Assembly: GCA_023427925.1 (NCBI GenBank)
Contig: JAEYZS010000246.1
Span: 1 to 12,616, forward strand
Source: Pseudomonadota bacterium
GTDB taxonomy: Bacteria; Bdellovibrionota; Bdellovibrionia; Bdellovibrionales; JAEYZS01
DNA: 12,616 nt
Direction of reading: 5' to 3'
The translations under genes and the position numbers were made by a program. The first letter of the stretch is position 1; the number at the start of each line of letters is the position of its first letter. Below the pieces are notes generated by a model. It was not told the DNA's origin and did no database searches. It saw nothing but the letters and a program-made list of their open reading frames with translations. Positions 6,750-12,616 of this stretch are shown here, piece by piece.

Positions 6750-7640
6750 ATGATTCAAATTATATTCGCTACTTTGCTATCTGTGGCAGTCCATGCCAGT
6801 CCAGAAAGTGAAGCTATTAAAGCTCAAACAGGATGTTATCGAGTGGACTTTAAATTCGAAGAAACAGAAAAAACAGATCCAGATTATCCGTTCTCATCCA
6901 AGCCATATCATGAGTGGGGAACTGAGTGGATCGAAGTGGACTTTGAATCCGAATCAGAAATTCATCTTCAGCATGTTTTGTTAACACCCCACGGTCCTTT
7001 AAAGCACTGGCGCCAAGAATGGGTTAAGAATCCAACAAGTATGTATTCGTTTAAAGGAAGTAATTCTTGGGTTAAAGTTGCAGCGAACAGCTCGCAAGAT
7101 AGCTGGCTACAACGTGTTTACCAAGTTGACGATTCTCCGAGATACGAGTGTGCGGCTCCTTGGGTTATCGGCAACTCTGAGGCGGCATGGCATTGTAAAA
7201 CTTGGTCCCCACTTCCACGCAGAGAATTTTCTGTGAGAGATGATTATAATATTTTGGATAGAGGTAACGTTGTCGTTGTGAACTCTAAAGGTTGGATTCA
7301 TCATCAATTTAACGACAAAGTTGTCTACAAAAATGGAAACACACCAGCAATTGTTGCAAAAGAAAAAGGTGCTAATACTTATTCAAAGTTAGATGATTCG
7401 GTTTGTACGGATGCAAAAGTATGGTGGGCTGAGAACAAAGCTGTTTGGAATGACATTCAGGCTGTTTGGAAAGAAGTTTATGCGGTCAATGCAGAACTCA
7501 AATTACAAAGCAAAGTAGACGGCAAAGTTTTGTGGATGCACTTATTTGAGCTTGCCGACAAATATGCTTTAAAGAACTACGATCCAAAGCTATTAAAAAA
7601 CGAGACTAAAGAAATTATTAATAAATTCATTATTAACTAG
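6750..7640 (+). CDS. DUF6607 family exported protein
   Basis: The 296-aa product has AAGGGG 5 nt before ATG and a signal peptide cleaved after VHA at about 16. The body matches the DUF6607 pattern as I know it: CYRVDFKFEET (29-39), EWIEVDF, IHLQHVLLTPHGPLKHWRQEW (71-91), WLQRVYQVDDSPRYEC (119-134), PLPRREFSVRDDYNILDR (154-171) and GWIHHQFNDK (181-190). Cysteines at 29, 134, 149 and 219 could pair in the periplasm. The C-terminal 80 residues are a predicted helical region with regularly spaced tryptophans (W225, W226, W233, W240). DUF6607 has no settled biochemical role; the many conserved His, Trp and Arg suggest binding or catalysis. It is probably co-transcribed with the MscL-family gene 10 nt downstream, so a link to envelope stress is possible but not shown. 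Confidence 0.85.
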   Translation: MIQIIFATLLSVAVHASPESEAIKAQTGCYRVDFKFEETEKTDPDYPFSSKPYHEWGTEWIEVDFESESEIHLQHVLLTPHGPLKHWRQEWVKNPTSMYSFKGSNSWVKVAANSSQDSWLQRVYQVDDSPRYECAAPWVIGNSEAAWHCKTWSPLPRREFSVRDDYNILDRGNVVVVNSKGWIHHQFNDKVVYKNGNTPAIVAKEKGANTYSKLDDSVCTDAKVWWAENKAVWNDIQAVWKEVYAVNAELKLQSKVDGKVLWMHLFELADKYALKNYDPKLLKNETKEIINKFIIN

Positions 7641-7650
7641 TGAGGATTAT

Positions 7651-7950
7651 ATGGCTAAGGAATTTATAGAATTCTTAAAACAATACGGGATTGTCGGTTT
7701 AGCAATTGCTGTAATCATTGGTGGCAAGCTGAACGAGTTGGTAGGATCGTTTGTCAATGATCTACTGATGCCGGTGATATTTTCGCCAGCATTGAAATCG
7801 GCTGGGGTCGACAATATTCGTTTATTAAGTTACAACGGAATTTTATACGGTAAATTCCTTGGCGCAGTTGTGGATTTTACGATTGTGGCTTTAGTAGTTT
7901 TTGTCTTCGCAAAATACATTTTGAAAGAAGAAAAAGTCGCTAAAAAATAA
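7651..7950 (+). CDS. mscL: Small MscL-family mechanosensitive channel
   Basis: The 99-aa protein has the MscL layout. An amphipathic N-terminal helix (KEFIEFLKQYG) leads into TM1 (about 13-43), which carries AVIIGGKLNELVGSFVNDLLMP, the pore-lining Gly/Ala-rich helix. A periplasmic loop follows (about 45-68), then TM2 (about 69-91, FLGAVVDFTIVALVVFVFAKYIL) and a short Lys/Glu-rich tail. E. coli MscL has 136 aa, so this version has a short loop and lacks most of the C-terminal helical bundle. Channels of this family open under membrane tension and release solutes during osmotic downshock. GAGGA lies 4 nt before ATG. The gene is second in the operon with the DUF6607 gene and is followed by a strong terminator. 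Single-gene clades of small MscL-like proteins may gate differently from E. coli MscL. Confidence 0.85.
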   Translation: MAKEFIEFLKQYGIVGLAIAVIIGGKLNELVGSFVNDLLMPVIFSPALKSAGVDNIRLLSYNGILYGKFLGAVVDFTIVALVVFVFAKYILKEEKVAKK

Positions 7951-7981
7951 GCAACAAATATAGATTAGCTTTTATGACTAT

Positions 7982-8010
7982 AAAAAAGGCTCCTTTGGGA
8001 GCCTTTTTTT
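7982..8010 (+). terminator. Strong rho-independent terminator after mscL
   Basis: The arm AAAAAAGGCTCC (7982-7993), loop TTTG and arm GGAGCCTTTTTT form a perfect 12-bp stem whose T-run continues to 8010. A-run and T-run symmetry would let it work on both strands, but the minus strand has no gene reading into it. Confidence 0.95.
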
Positions 8011-8042
8011 GTCACTTCGAATGTAAAATTCAGCACTTAGAA

Positions 8043-8073
8043 TTGACATAACCCCACTAGATTTGAGTAGATA
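8043..8073 (+). promoter_or_regulatory. Candidate promoter of the MepA lipoprotein gene
   Basis: TTGACA (8043-8048) is a perfect -35 box. The best -10 candidates are GTAGAT or TAGATA (8067-8073) after 18-19 nt, which is weak. It lies between the mscL terminator and ATG 8143, leaving a leader of about 60 nt. GAGG (8133-8136) is the ribosome site, 6 nt before the ATG. Confidence 0.45.
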
Positions 8074-8084
8074 GGGCATCTAGT
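8056..8084. repeat. 7-bp inverted repeat spanning the candidate -10
   Basis: ACTAGAT (8056-8062) and ATCTAGT (8078-8084) are perfect reverse complements with a 15-nt centre. The centre contains the putative -10, as expected for a repressor site. It is short enough to arise by chance. Confidence 0.3.
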
Positions 8085-8142
8085 TTGCTATTAAAAGCGT
8101 GGGCGGCTCCATGAGTTTAGAGTCGAAATTCTGAGGTGTGAA

Positions 8143-8472
8143 ATGGTACGTAGTTTTTTGATAGTTTTAGCGGTTGTCGGGGCGTTGATTTTAAATGCCT
8201 GCGGAAGACCGGGCATGCACGGGGGCCCAGTCCTAGACAGTAGCGAAGGATTTGATGCTCGTAAGAACGATGATCCTTTTATCGGGAAAGGGGAGCGTTA
8301 TTTAGGAGAGCGTAGAACCGAAGACTCTGAAGCGGCTCAGAAGCCAAACCCTGATGATTTTTTGGTAGAACCTCCGGTGCTTAAGGTAGACTGGGCAACA
8401 AAGATCATTCGTTTAGAAGGTAAACTTGCACGAGTATTAAGAGGCAAGCAAGTCATCGAAAACGTCACCTAA
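8143..8472 (+). CDS. N-terminal part of the MepA lipoprotein (ends at the internal TAA)
   Basis: This 109-aa reading frame starts at ATG 8143 with GAGG 6 nt upstream. It opens with a lipoprotein signal: Arg3, hydrophobic 5-17, and a lipobox L17-N-A-C20, so the product would be lipidated at Cys20. No Asp follows at +2 (Gly21), which predicts outer-membrane sorting by the E. coli rule. A low-complexity charged linker follows, then the start of a beta domain (VDWATKIIRLEGKLARVLRG). The frame stops inside this domain at TAA 8470, and the same frame continues as the peptidase part. Read alone it would be a small lipoprotein without catalytic residues. Confidence 0.7.
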   Translation: MVRSFLIVLAVVGALILNACGRPGMHGGPVLDSSEGFDARKNDDPFIGKGERYLGERRTEDSEAAQKPNPDDFLVEPPVLKVDWATKIIRLEGKLARVLRGKQVIENVT

Positions 8473-8556
8473 GAAGGGGAATTTGACTCTTCAGCTGGCG
8501 CAACGATTTTAACATTAAAACAATCGGATAAAAAAACGGAAGAACGTATTCAGTCG

Positions 8557-9672
8557 GTGGCTACATTTAAATGTATGGAAGCTTGTAATCGATTGATCGT
8601 TGACGTTTCATATAAAGCTGATGCTCAGAGCGCAATGAAAAGTCAGCGTTTAGAATTTCATGCTGGGCCGACTCCAACATTAATTCCAGAAGAAGTGTTG
8701 GATTTATTAGACGGAGATGAAACGAAACCTACTGATCAGAACGTTTCTATGAGAGAACTTGATCTGCCAGTGTCAGGAGTAAACTCTGCTCCTGTCGCAC
8801 CATTGAAGTCAGAGAAAAAATCTCGCAAGCGAACAGCAAAAAGAGCTCCTATTCCTCAAGAAAAAGATCCAGACGAGACTGTAGAGGGCGAGGATCCAGC
8901 GGCTCCGGCAGCTGTTCCATTTTTAATTACTGAAGAGATGCTGAACCGAGCGGGTGACGATACCATGCGACTAGCAGATTTTCATGGATCAGAATTGTTT
9001 CCATTAGATCTGGGTCCAAAATACAAAGGAAAAGCTCAAGGTTTTTATAGTCGATATTGTGCGAGGAAAGCAAAAAACGGAAAGTGTTTGAAAAATGCGT
9101 ATGGCGCACTTGCCTTAGGAACCGATGTAGCGGCAAACCTCTCTAGCATTGTCCGAAATACCAAGGATCAACAAGGTATCGGTTTTAGATCTGTGGTCCG
9201 TGGAGATAGAATATTTTACGGAAGTGGACTGTTAGTAAAAATGATCGAAGAAGTTGGTAAGCTTTACGACCGTACCTATCCAAAAGAATTCTTTAAAGTA
9301 AACGATTTGTCGAAAGAAACAGGTGGAAAGGTCAAAGGACACGCCACTCATCAGAATGGATTGGATGTTGACATCGGTATTCCACTTAAAACTAGTGGTG
9401 GCTATGATTATAAAAAAATGTGGACGATAGTAAAATCATTTGTGGATTTCGGGTACGTTGAGGTCATCTTTTTAAATCAGGCTCGAATCGTTGCACTCTG
9501 TAATTACTTGCAAAAGAATGAAAAAGACTATCAAGAAACTTTCAAAAAATTCTATAGAGAATCAGGTCACACTACACACATGCATGTAAGACTACGTTGC
9601 ACACCACACAATGATTGCATAGAAAGCAGTCTCCAAAACTACACCGCCGCCAAATTCGGAGTTTGTAAGTAA
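8557..9672 (+). CDS. C-terminal part: penicillin-insensitive murein endopeptidase (MepA, M74-type) domain
   Basis: From GTG 8557 this part is 371 aa. The GTG has no ribosome site and is probably an internal Val codon of the longer gene. Residues 1-30 finish the beta domain (FKCMEAC). Residues 45-125 are a charged, Pro/Ala/Lys-rich linker. The catalytic domain covers about 145-371. It has GFRSVVRGDRIFYGSG (209-224) and GHATHQNGLDVDIGIP (261-276), containing the zinc ligands H265 and D272. HTTHMHVRLRC (338-348) contains the third ligand His, by analogy with E. coli MepA. MepA enzymes are zinc D,D-endopeptidases that cut peptide cross-links between peptidoglycan strands. Cysteines 168, 177, 315, 348, 354 and 370 suggest disulfides and hence a periplasmic site. 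All visible catalytic residues are intact, so damage, if real, is recent. Confidence 0.85.
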   Translation: MATFKCMEACNRLIVDVSYKADAQSAMKSQRLEFHAGPTPTLIPEEVLDLLDGDETKPTDQNVSMRELDLPVSGVNSAPVAPLKSEKKSRKRTAKRAPIPQEKDPDETVEGEDPAAPAAVPFLITEEMLNRAGDDTMRLADFHGSELFPLDLGPKYKGKAQGFYSRYCARKAKNGKCLKNAYGALALGTDVAANLSSIVRNTKDQQGIGFRSVVRGDRIFYGSGLLVKMIEEVGKLYDRTYPKEFFKVNDLSKETGGKVKGHATHQNGLDVDIGIPLKTSGGYDYKKMWTIVKSFVDFGYVEVIFLNQARIVALCNYLQKNEKDYQETFKKFYRESGHTTHMHVRLRCTPHNDCIESSLQNYTAAKFGVCK

Positions 9673-9711
9673 CTTGAGAGCGACGGTACTCCGGCGCGAG
9701 GCTCAAGTTAC
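9669..9711. repeat. 10-bp inverted repeat enclosing a second GC-rich hairpin
   Basis: GTAACTTGAG (9669-9678) and CTCAAGTTAC (9702-9711) are perfect reverse complements. Between them GCG-A-CGG and CCG-G-CGC pair around TACT, giving a two-storey hairpin. It begins at the stop codon of the MepA gene. Confidence 0.65.
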
Positions 9712-9752
9712 AGTGAGAGCGACGGTACGCCGGCGCGAGGCTCAAGGTACAT
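9675..9752. repeat. 39-bp GC-rich tandem repeat, two copies
   Basis: Copy 1 (9675-9713) and copy 2 (9714-9752) match at 36 of 39 positions. The differences are T/G at unit position 16, T/G at 34 and G/T at 39. Copy 1 is about 62% G+C by count, far above the AT-rich genes around it. The core reads GAGCGACGG, then CCGGCGCGAGGCTC. A degenerate third copy begins at 9753 (TGATAGCGAGGAAGTCC) and runs into the terminator. The array lies between the convergent MepA and RND genes. An intergenic REP-like element or a duplicated terminator are both possible. Confidence 0.75.
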
Positions 9753-9759
9753 TGATAGC

Positions 9760-9788
9760 GAGGAAGTCCGTAAAGACTTCCTCTTTTT
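9760..9788 (+). terminator. Rho-independent terminator downstream of the MepA gene
   Basis: GAGGAAGTC (9760-9768), loop CGTAAA and GACTTCCTC (9775-9783) form a perfect 9-bp stem followed by TTTTT (9784-9788). On the minus strand no T-run follows the stem, so it acts mainly on the + strand. Confidence 0.9.
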
Positions 9789-9808
9789 GATTCTTACAAT
9801 AATGAAAT

Positions 9809-12616
9809 TTAGAGCTGTTGATCTTGGCTTCTGTCAGAACCATTTGGATGCGAATGTGTAACTCCGAGTGATTTATTTGGATCATGCGGAGCAAAGACGC
9901 CTTTGATTTTCGCAAGTGACCAAATTCTAAATCTTTCGAGGTAGCTATATGCTGCTGGAATCACAACAAGAGTGAGAAGTGTAGAGCTGATCAAGCCACC
10001 AATGGCAGCAATACCCATACTTGTTCTTTGTTTCGAAGCCTCATTTAAACCAATGGCCAGCGGAATCATACCCGCAACAAGCGCAATCGTTGTCATCAAG
10101 ATTGGTCTTAAGCGAGTGCGCCCTGCTTTGATGAGAGCATCGTTTCTCGACATTCCTTGTTCGGTCAGCTGCTTTGTGTAGTCAACAAGTAGAATCGAGT
10201 TCTTAGTTGAAACTCCAAGCAACATAATAATCCCAATCCACGAGAAGATGTTCATAGATTCATTCGTAATAAGTAGTGCGAAGAATGAACCAGAAATTGC
10301 CAACGGTAGTGCAAGCATGATCGTAAACGGCGTAATGAATGATTCGTATAAACTTGCCAACACAAAGTAAATAAAAAGAACGCCAAGAGCCATAGCAATC
10401 ATCATGTTAATACCGAGTTCTTGGAAGTTTTCTGCTTGTCCTACAAAAGTAAAGCCCATTCCATCTTCAAGCTTCGTGTCTTCATCAACGGTTAGAATTC
10501 TTGTCACTTCTGCCGTAACGTCACCCATACCTGCATTCGATGCAATGTCACCATTGATCTGAACATAACGAATACGATTTTGACGTGTGATCTTAGAAGG
10601 ACCAACGGTTTCAACCGGTTCCGAAATTTTGTCCAAAGGAACAAGTTTACCATTGATATTGGGAATGCTTGTTTTCTCGAAATGTTGCTTGAGATCTCGC
10701 TGGTCATCCTGCAATCGCACTCGAATATCATACTCGCGATCTTTTTCTCTATATTTGGCAGCAACAGTACCGTCGACGAGTGTTCTCATCTCAGACCCGG
10801 CCATTATCGTAGAGATACCGAGTTGTTGCATTTTGGCTTGATCAAACTTGACTTGGAATTCGGGCTTCCCAGGTCTGAAGTTAATATCAGGATCCGAAAG
10901 TTTTCCGCTCGCTTTGAGTTTGTCTAGGACTTTAAGTGCGATTTCTTCTAGTTTCTTTTGATCTGTGCCCGTAATGTTCACGTTAAATGGTCTTAAGCCG
11001 CCGCCGATAGCATCGTAGTCTTTAACAGTCGGAGTAGCAAAGGTGTAATCTTTCAACTGCTCTCTCACTTTGTCTTTAATGTCTGTCGTTGTCGTGCCTT
11101 TTCTCTGATCGTAAGGTTTAAGCTTTACATAAGTGTTAGAATTTGAAGCCTCCCCATCAGAATTACCCACCATGAGAGCTGTCAGTTCAACCTCGGGATT
11201 TGAGCGAATAATTTCATCTACCTTTGCTCCGACTTCTGTCATCTTCTCGATGGAAGTTCCAGGCTGCATTGAGAGACTCACCATGAATTCTCCAGTATCT
11301 GATGTCGGTAAGAAAGTAGAAGTCACAAACTTCGCCGCAACGATACTCGCAAAGAAAACTGCAATACTCATAAACAAAGTTGTGAGCGGTTTCTTAATTA
11401 CCCATTTGATCACTTCTTCATAAATATCTTCGAGCCAGCTTTGGAATCTATCAAAAGGCATCAACAGATATTTTTTTACAAATCCAGGATTTGTTGTATC
11501 GTGTTCTGCTTTGCTCGCTAGATAGGCTGAAAGCATTGGCGCAATCGTCATCGCATCAAATAATGAGATGAGCATTGCAAAACAAACCGTTAATCCGAAT
11601 TCTTTAAAGAACTGACCAACGACCCCTTGTAAGAAACCAACAGGGCCAAACACGGCAATGACCGCAAGTGTTGTCGCTATTACGGCGAGTCGAACTTCAC
11701 CGGTACCTTCAAGTGCAGCCTTGATAGGAGGCTTTCCCATCTCAAGATGTCTAAAGATATTTTCGCGAACAACAATGGCATCATCAATGAGGAGACCCAC
11801 GGCAAGAACCATTGCAAGGAGAGTCATCAAATTGATCGAAAACCCTGCGAGATACATCAATATAAACGCACCAATGAGGGAGTTGGGTAGTGCTAACGAT
11901 GTAATGAAAGTAGATCTTCCGCTTCCTAAAAAGAAAAACACCACAATCACCGCAAGCATGATTCCGATGAGGATGGTTTCTGTAACGTCATAGACGTTGT
12001 CTCGAATTGCTTTAGCACCATCTCTTACAATGCTTAAGCTTGCGCCGTTATAGTTTTTGCCAATTGAAACATTAATTTGTTCCATTTTATTTTTTAAGGA
12101 ATCAACAACAGCGATCGTATTTGCGCCCGATTGTTTGAAACCAAGTATAAACAAAGATTTTTTACCGTTCACATATGCCCGAGTTGTTTCATCTTCGAGG
12201 GTGTCTTTAACTGTGCCGACATCTTTCACTGTGACAGGTACGTCGTTACCCATAAAGTTAAGAACAATGTTTTTAAGCTCATCTACAGTTTGGAACTGAC
12301 CAATCGAGCGGTAAACCATCTCGCTTTGCGAATCATAAGTTTTCCCAAGTGGGATATTTTCACCTGTTGCTTGAATGCGACCCGCAATTTGTGTTGCAGA
12401 GATTTCATATAGATTGAGTTTGTTTCTATCCAACTCAACATGGATTTCACGCTCACGGCCTCCAAAGATTGCAATTTGACCGACTTGGCGTACTTGTTCA
12501 AACTGTGGCTTAATGACTTGGTCTGCAAGATCGAAGAGTTCTTGATCATTAAGGTCAGCAGTCAACGACATAATCAAAATGGGTTGATCGGCGGGGTCTA
12601 CGCGACGAATGATAGG
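9809..12616 (-). CDS. RND (HAE1/AcrB-type) efflux pump inner-membrane subunit, 5' end outside the window
   Basis: The minus-strand frame is open to the right edge: 13 codons before the first possible start (TTG 12577) read PIIRRVDPADQPI, typical RND sequence. So 935 residues are visible. By alignment of the TM4 motif with AcrB, roughly 130 N-terminal residues are missing. TM4 carries VGLLIDDAIVVRENI with the proton-relay pair D278-D279, and TM10 carries LLGVSTKNSILLVDY with K805 (numbered from the window edge). Two large periplasmic porter/docking regions (about 1-210 and 435-730) and twelve-TM topology fit a trimeric proton/drug antiporter. AcrB-type pumps work with a periplasmic adaptor and an outer-membrane channel; neither is in the window, and the adaptor is probably just upstream. 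A hydrophilic C-terminal tail of about 35 aa ends HPNGSDRSQDQQL. Substrate is not predictable. Confidence 0.93.
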   Translation of the reverse strand, partial: PIIRRVDPADQPILIMSLTADLNDQELFDLADQVIKPQFEQVRQVGQIAIFGGREREIHVELDRNKLNLYEISATQIAGRIQATGENIPLGKTYDSQSEMVYRSIGQFQTVDELKNIVLNFMGNDVPVTVKDVGTVKDTLEDETTRAYVNGKKSLFILGFKQSGANTIAVVDSLKNKMEQINVSIGKNYNGASLSIVRDGAKAIRDNVYDVTETILIGIMLAVIVVFFFLGSGRSTFITSLALPNSLIGAFILMYLAGFSINLMTLLAMVLAVGLLIDDAIVVRENIFRHLEMGKPPIKAALEGTGEVRLAVIATTLAVIAVFGPVGFLQGVVGQFFKEFGLTVCFAMLISLFDAMTIAPMLSAYLASKAEHDTTNPGFVKKYLLMPFDRFQSWLEDIYEEVIKWVIKKPLTTLFMSIAVFFASIVAAKFVTSTFLPTSDTGEFMVSLSMQPGTSIEKMTEVGAKVDEIIRSNPEVELTALMVGNSDGEASNSNTYVKLKPYDQRKGTTTTDIKDKVREQLKDYTFATPTVKDYDAIGGGLRPFNVNITGTDQKKLEEIALKVLDKLKASGKLSDPDINFRPGKPEFQVKFDQAKMQQLGISTIMAGSEMRTLVDGTVAAKYREKDREYDIRVRLQDDQRDLKQHFEKTSIPNINGKLVPLDKISEPVETVGPSKITRQNRIRYVQINGDIASNAGMGDVTAEVTRILTVDEDTKLEDGMGFTFVGQAENFQELGINMMIAMALGVLFIYFVLASLYESFITPFTIMLALPLAISGSFFALLITNESMNIFSWIGIIMLLGVSTKNSILLVDYTKQLTEQGMSRNDALIKAGRTRLRPILMTTIALVAGMIPLAIGLNEASKQRTSMGIAAIGGLISSTLLTLVVIPAAYSYLERFRIWSLAKIKGVFAPHDPNKSLGVTHSHPNGSDRSQDQQL

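Larger units (their letters stand above)
8143..9672 (+). pseudogene. Penicillin-insensitive murein endopeptidase lipoprotein gene interrupted by in-frame TAA
   Basis: One frame runs from ATG 8143 to TAA 9670-9672 with a single internal stop, TAA 8470-8472 (codon 110). The 84 nt after that stop contain no other stop. They translate to EGEFDSSAGATILTLKQSDK and then KTEERIQS, which joins the two halves into one continuous beta-rich domain. The whole would be 509 sense codons: a lipoprotein signal (LNAC, Cys20), a beta domain, an acidic/Lys-rich linker and a C-terminal MepA domain. One base change from a Gln, Lys or Glu codon would create this TAA. The downstream part alone has no export signal, so it would not reach peptidoglycan. 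Alternatives are a sequencing error, a strain-specific nonsense mutation, or stop readthrough. Confidence 0.8.

Noticed and set aside
8470..8472. Selenocysteine or pyrrolysine recoding at the internal stop
   Set aside because: Those use TGA and TAG; this codon is TAA.
8473..8557. AAGGGG at 8474-8479 region as a ribosome site for a separate downstream MepA gene
   Set aside because: The purine run after the TAA is followed by a TTG (8483) in another frame that stops after nine codons. No ATG, GTG or TTG lies in the MepA frame until GTG 8557, far beyond proper spacing.
9675..9752. CRISPR array
   Set aside because: The two copies are directly adjacent with no unique spacer, and no cas gene is nearby.
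10580..10927. Open frames opposite the RND gene (several between 9972 and 12412)
   Set aside because: They are antisense shadows of a well-conserved transporter, with no ribosome sites and no recognisable products.

Overview
The window looks like a chromosomal segment of a predatory, Bdellovibrio-like bacterium (Bdellovibrionota). This is inferred from AT-rich, Lys/Asn-rich genes, many secreted peptidoglycan-active enzymes, and a DUF6607 protein next to a small MscL-family channel. No rRNA, tRNA or species marker is present, so the assignment is soft. I see no phage, IS element or CRISPR array, and no gene-free stretch longer than 300 bases.

Layout. (1) 3-170: the C-terminal end of an M3-family oligopeptidase. 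(2) 243-3919: a same-strand cluster of four exported proteins: a lytic transglycosylase (SLT fold), a small four-cysteine protein, a PAN/Apple plus SleB-type cell-wall hydrolase, and an unknown periplasmic protein. The two enzymes share a linker module (CExC-P...LSxQxxEV...SxP) although their folds differ. (3) 3920-4624 minus: a class III (CobB-type) sirtuin, divergent from (4) 4682-5836: a TRAM/Fe-S uracil-5 RNA methyltransferase of the RlmD/TrmA superfamily. (5) 5810-6547 minus: a DUF481 outer-membrane protein whose 3' end overlaps the methyltransferase. (6) 6750-7950: an operon of a DUF6607 protein and a small MscL-family channel, closed by a strong terminator. (7) 8143-9672: a penicillin-insensitive murein endopeptidase (MepA) lipoprotein gene cut by one in-frame TAA. 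(8) 9669-9788: a GC-rich 39-bp tandem repeat with strong dyad symmetry, followed by a terminator. (9) 9809-12616 minus: most of an RND (HAE1/AcrB-type) efflux pump, its N-terminus beyond the window edge.

The common theme is the cell envelope. There are three peptidoglycan-cleaving enzymes of different chemistry (SLT, SleB, MepA), an outer-membrane barrel, a tension-gated channel and an efflux pump. The most notable points are the interrupted MepA gene, the four-gene secreted cluster with its shared linker, the GC-rich repeats, and an 11-bp perfect dyad just before the transglycosylase.
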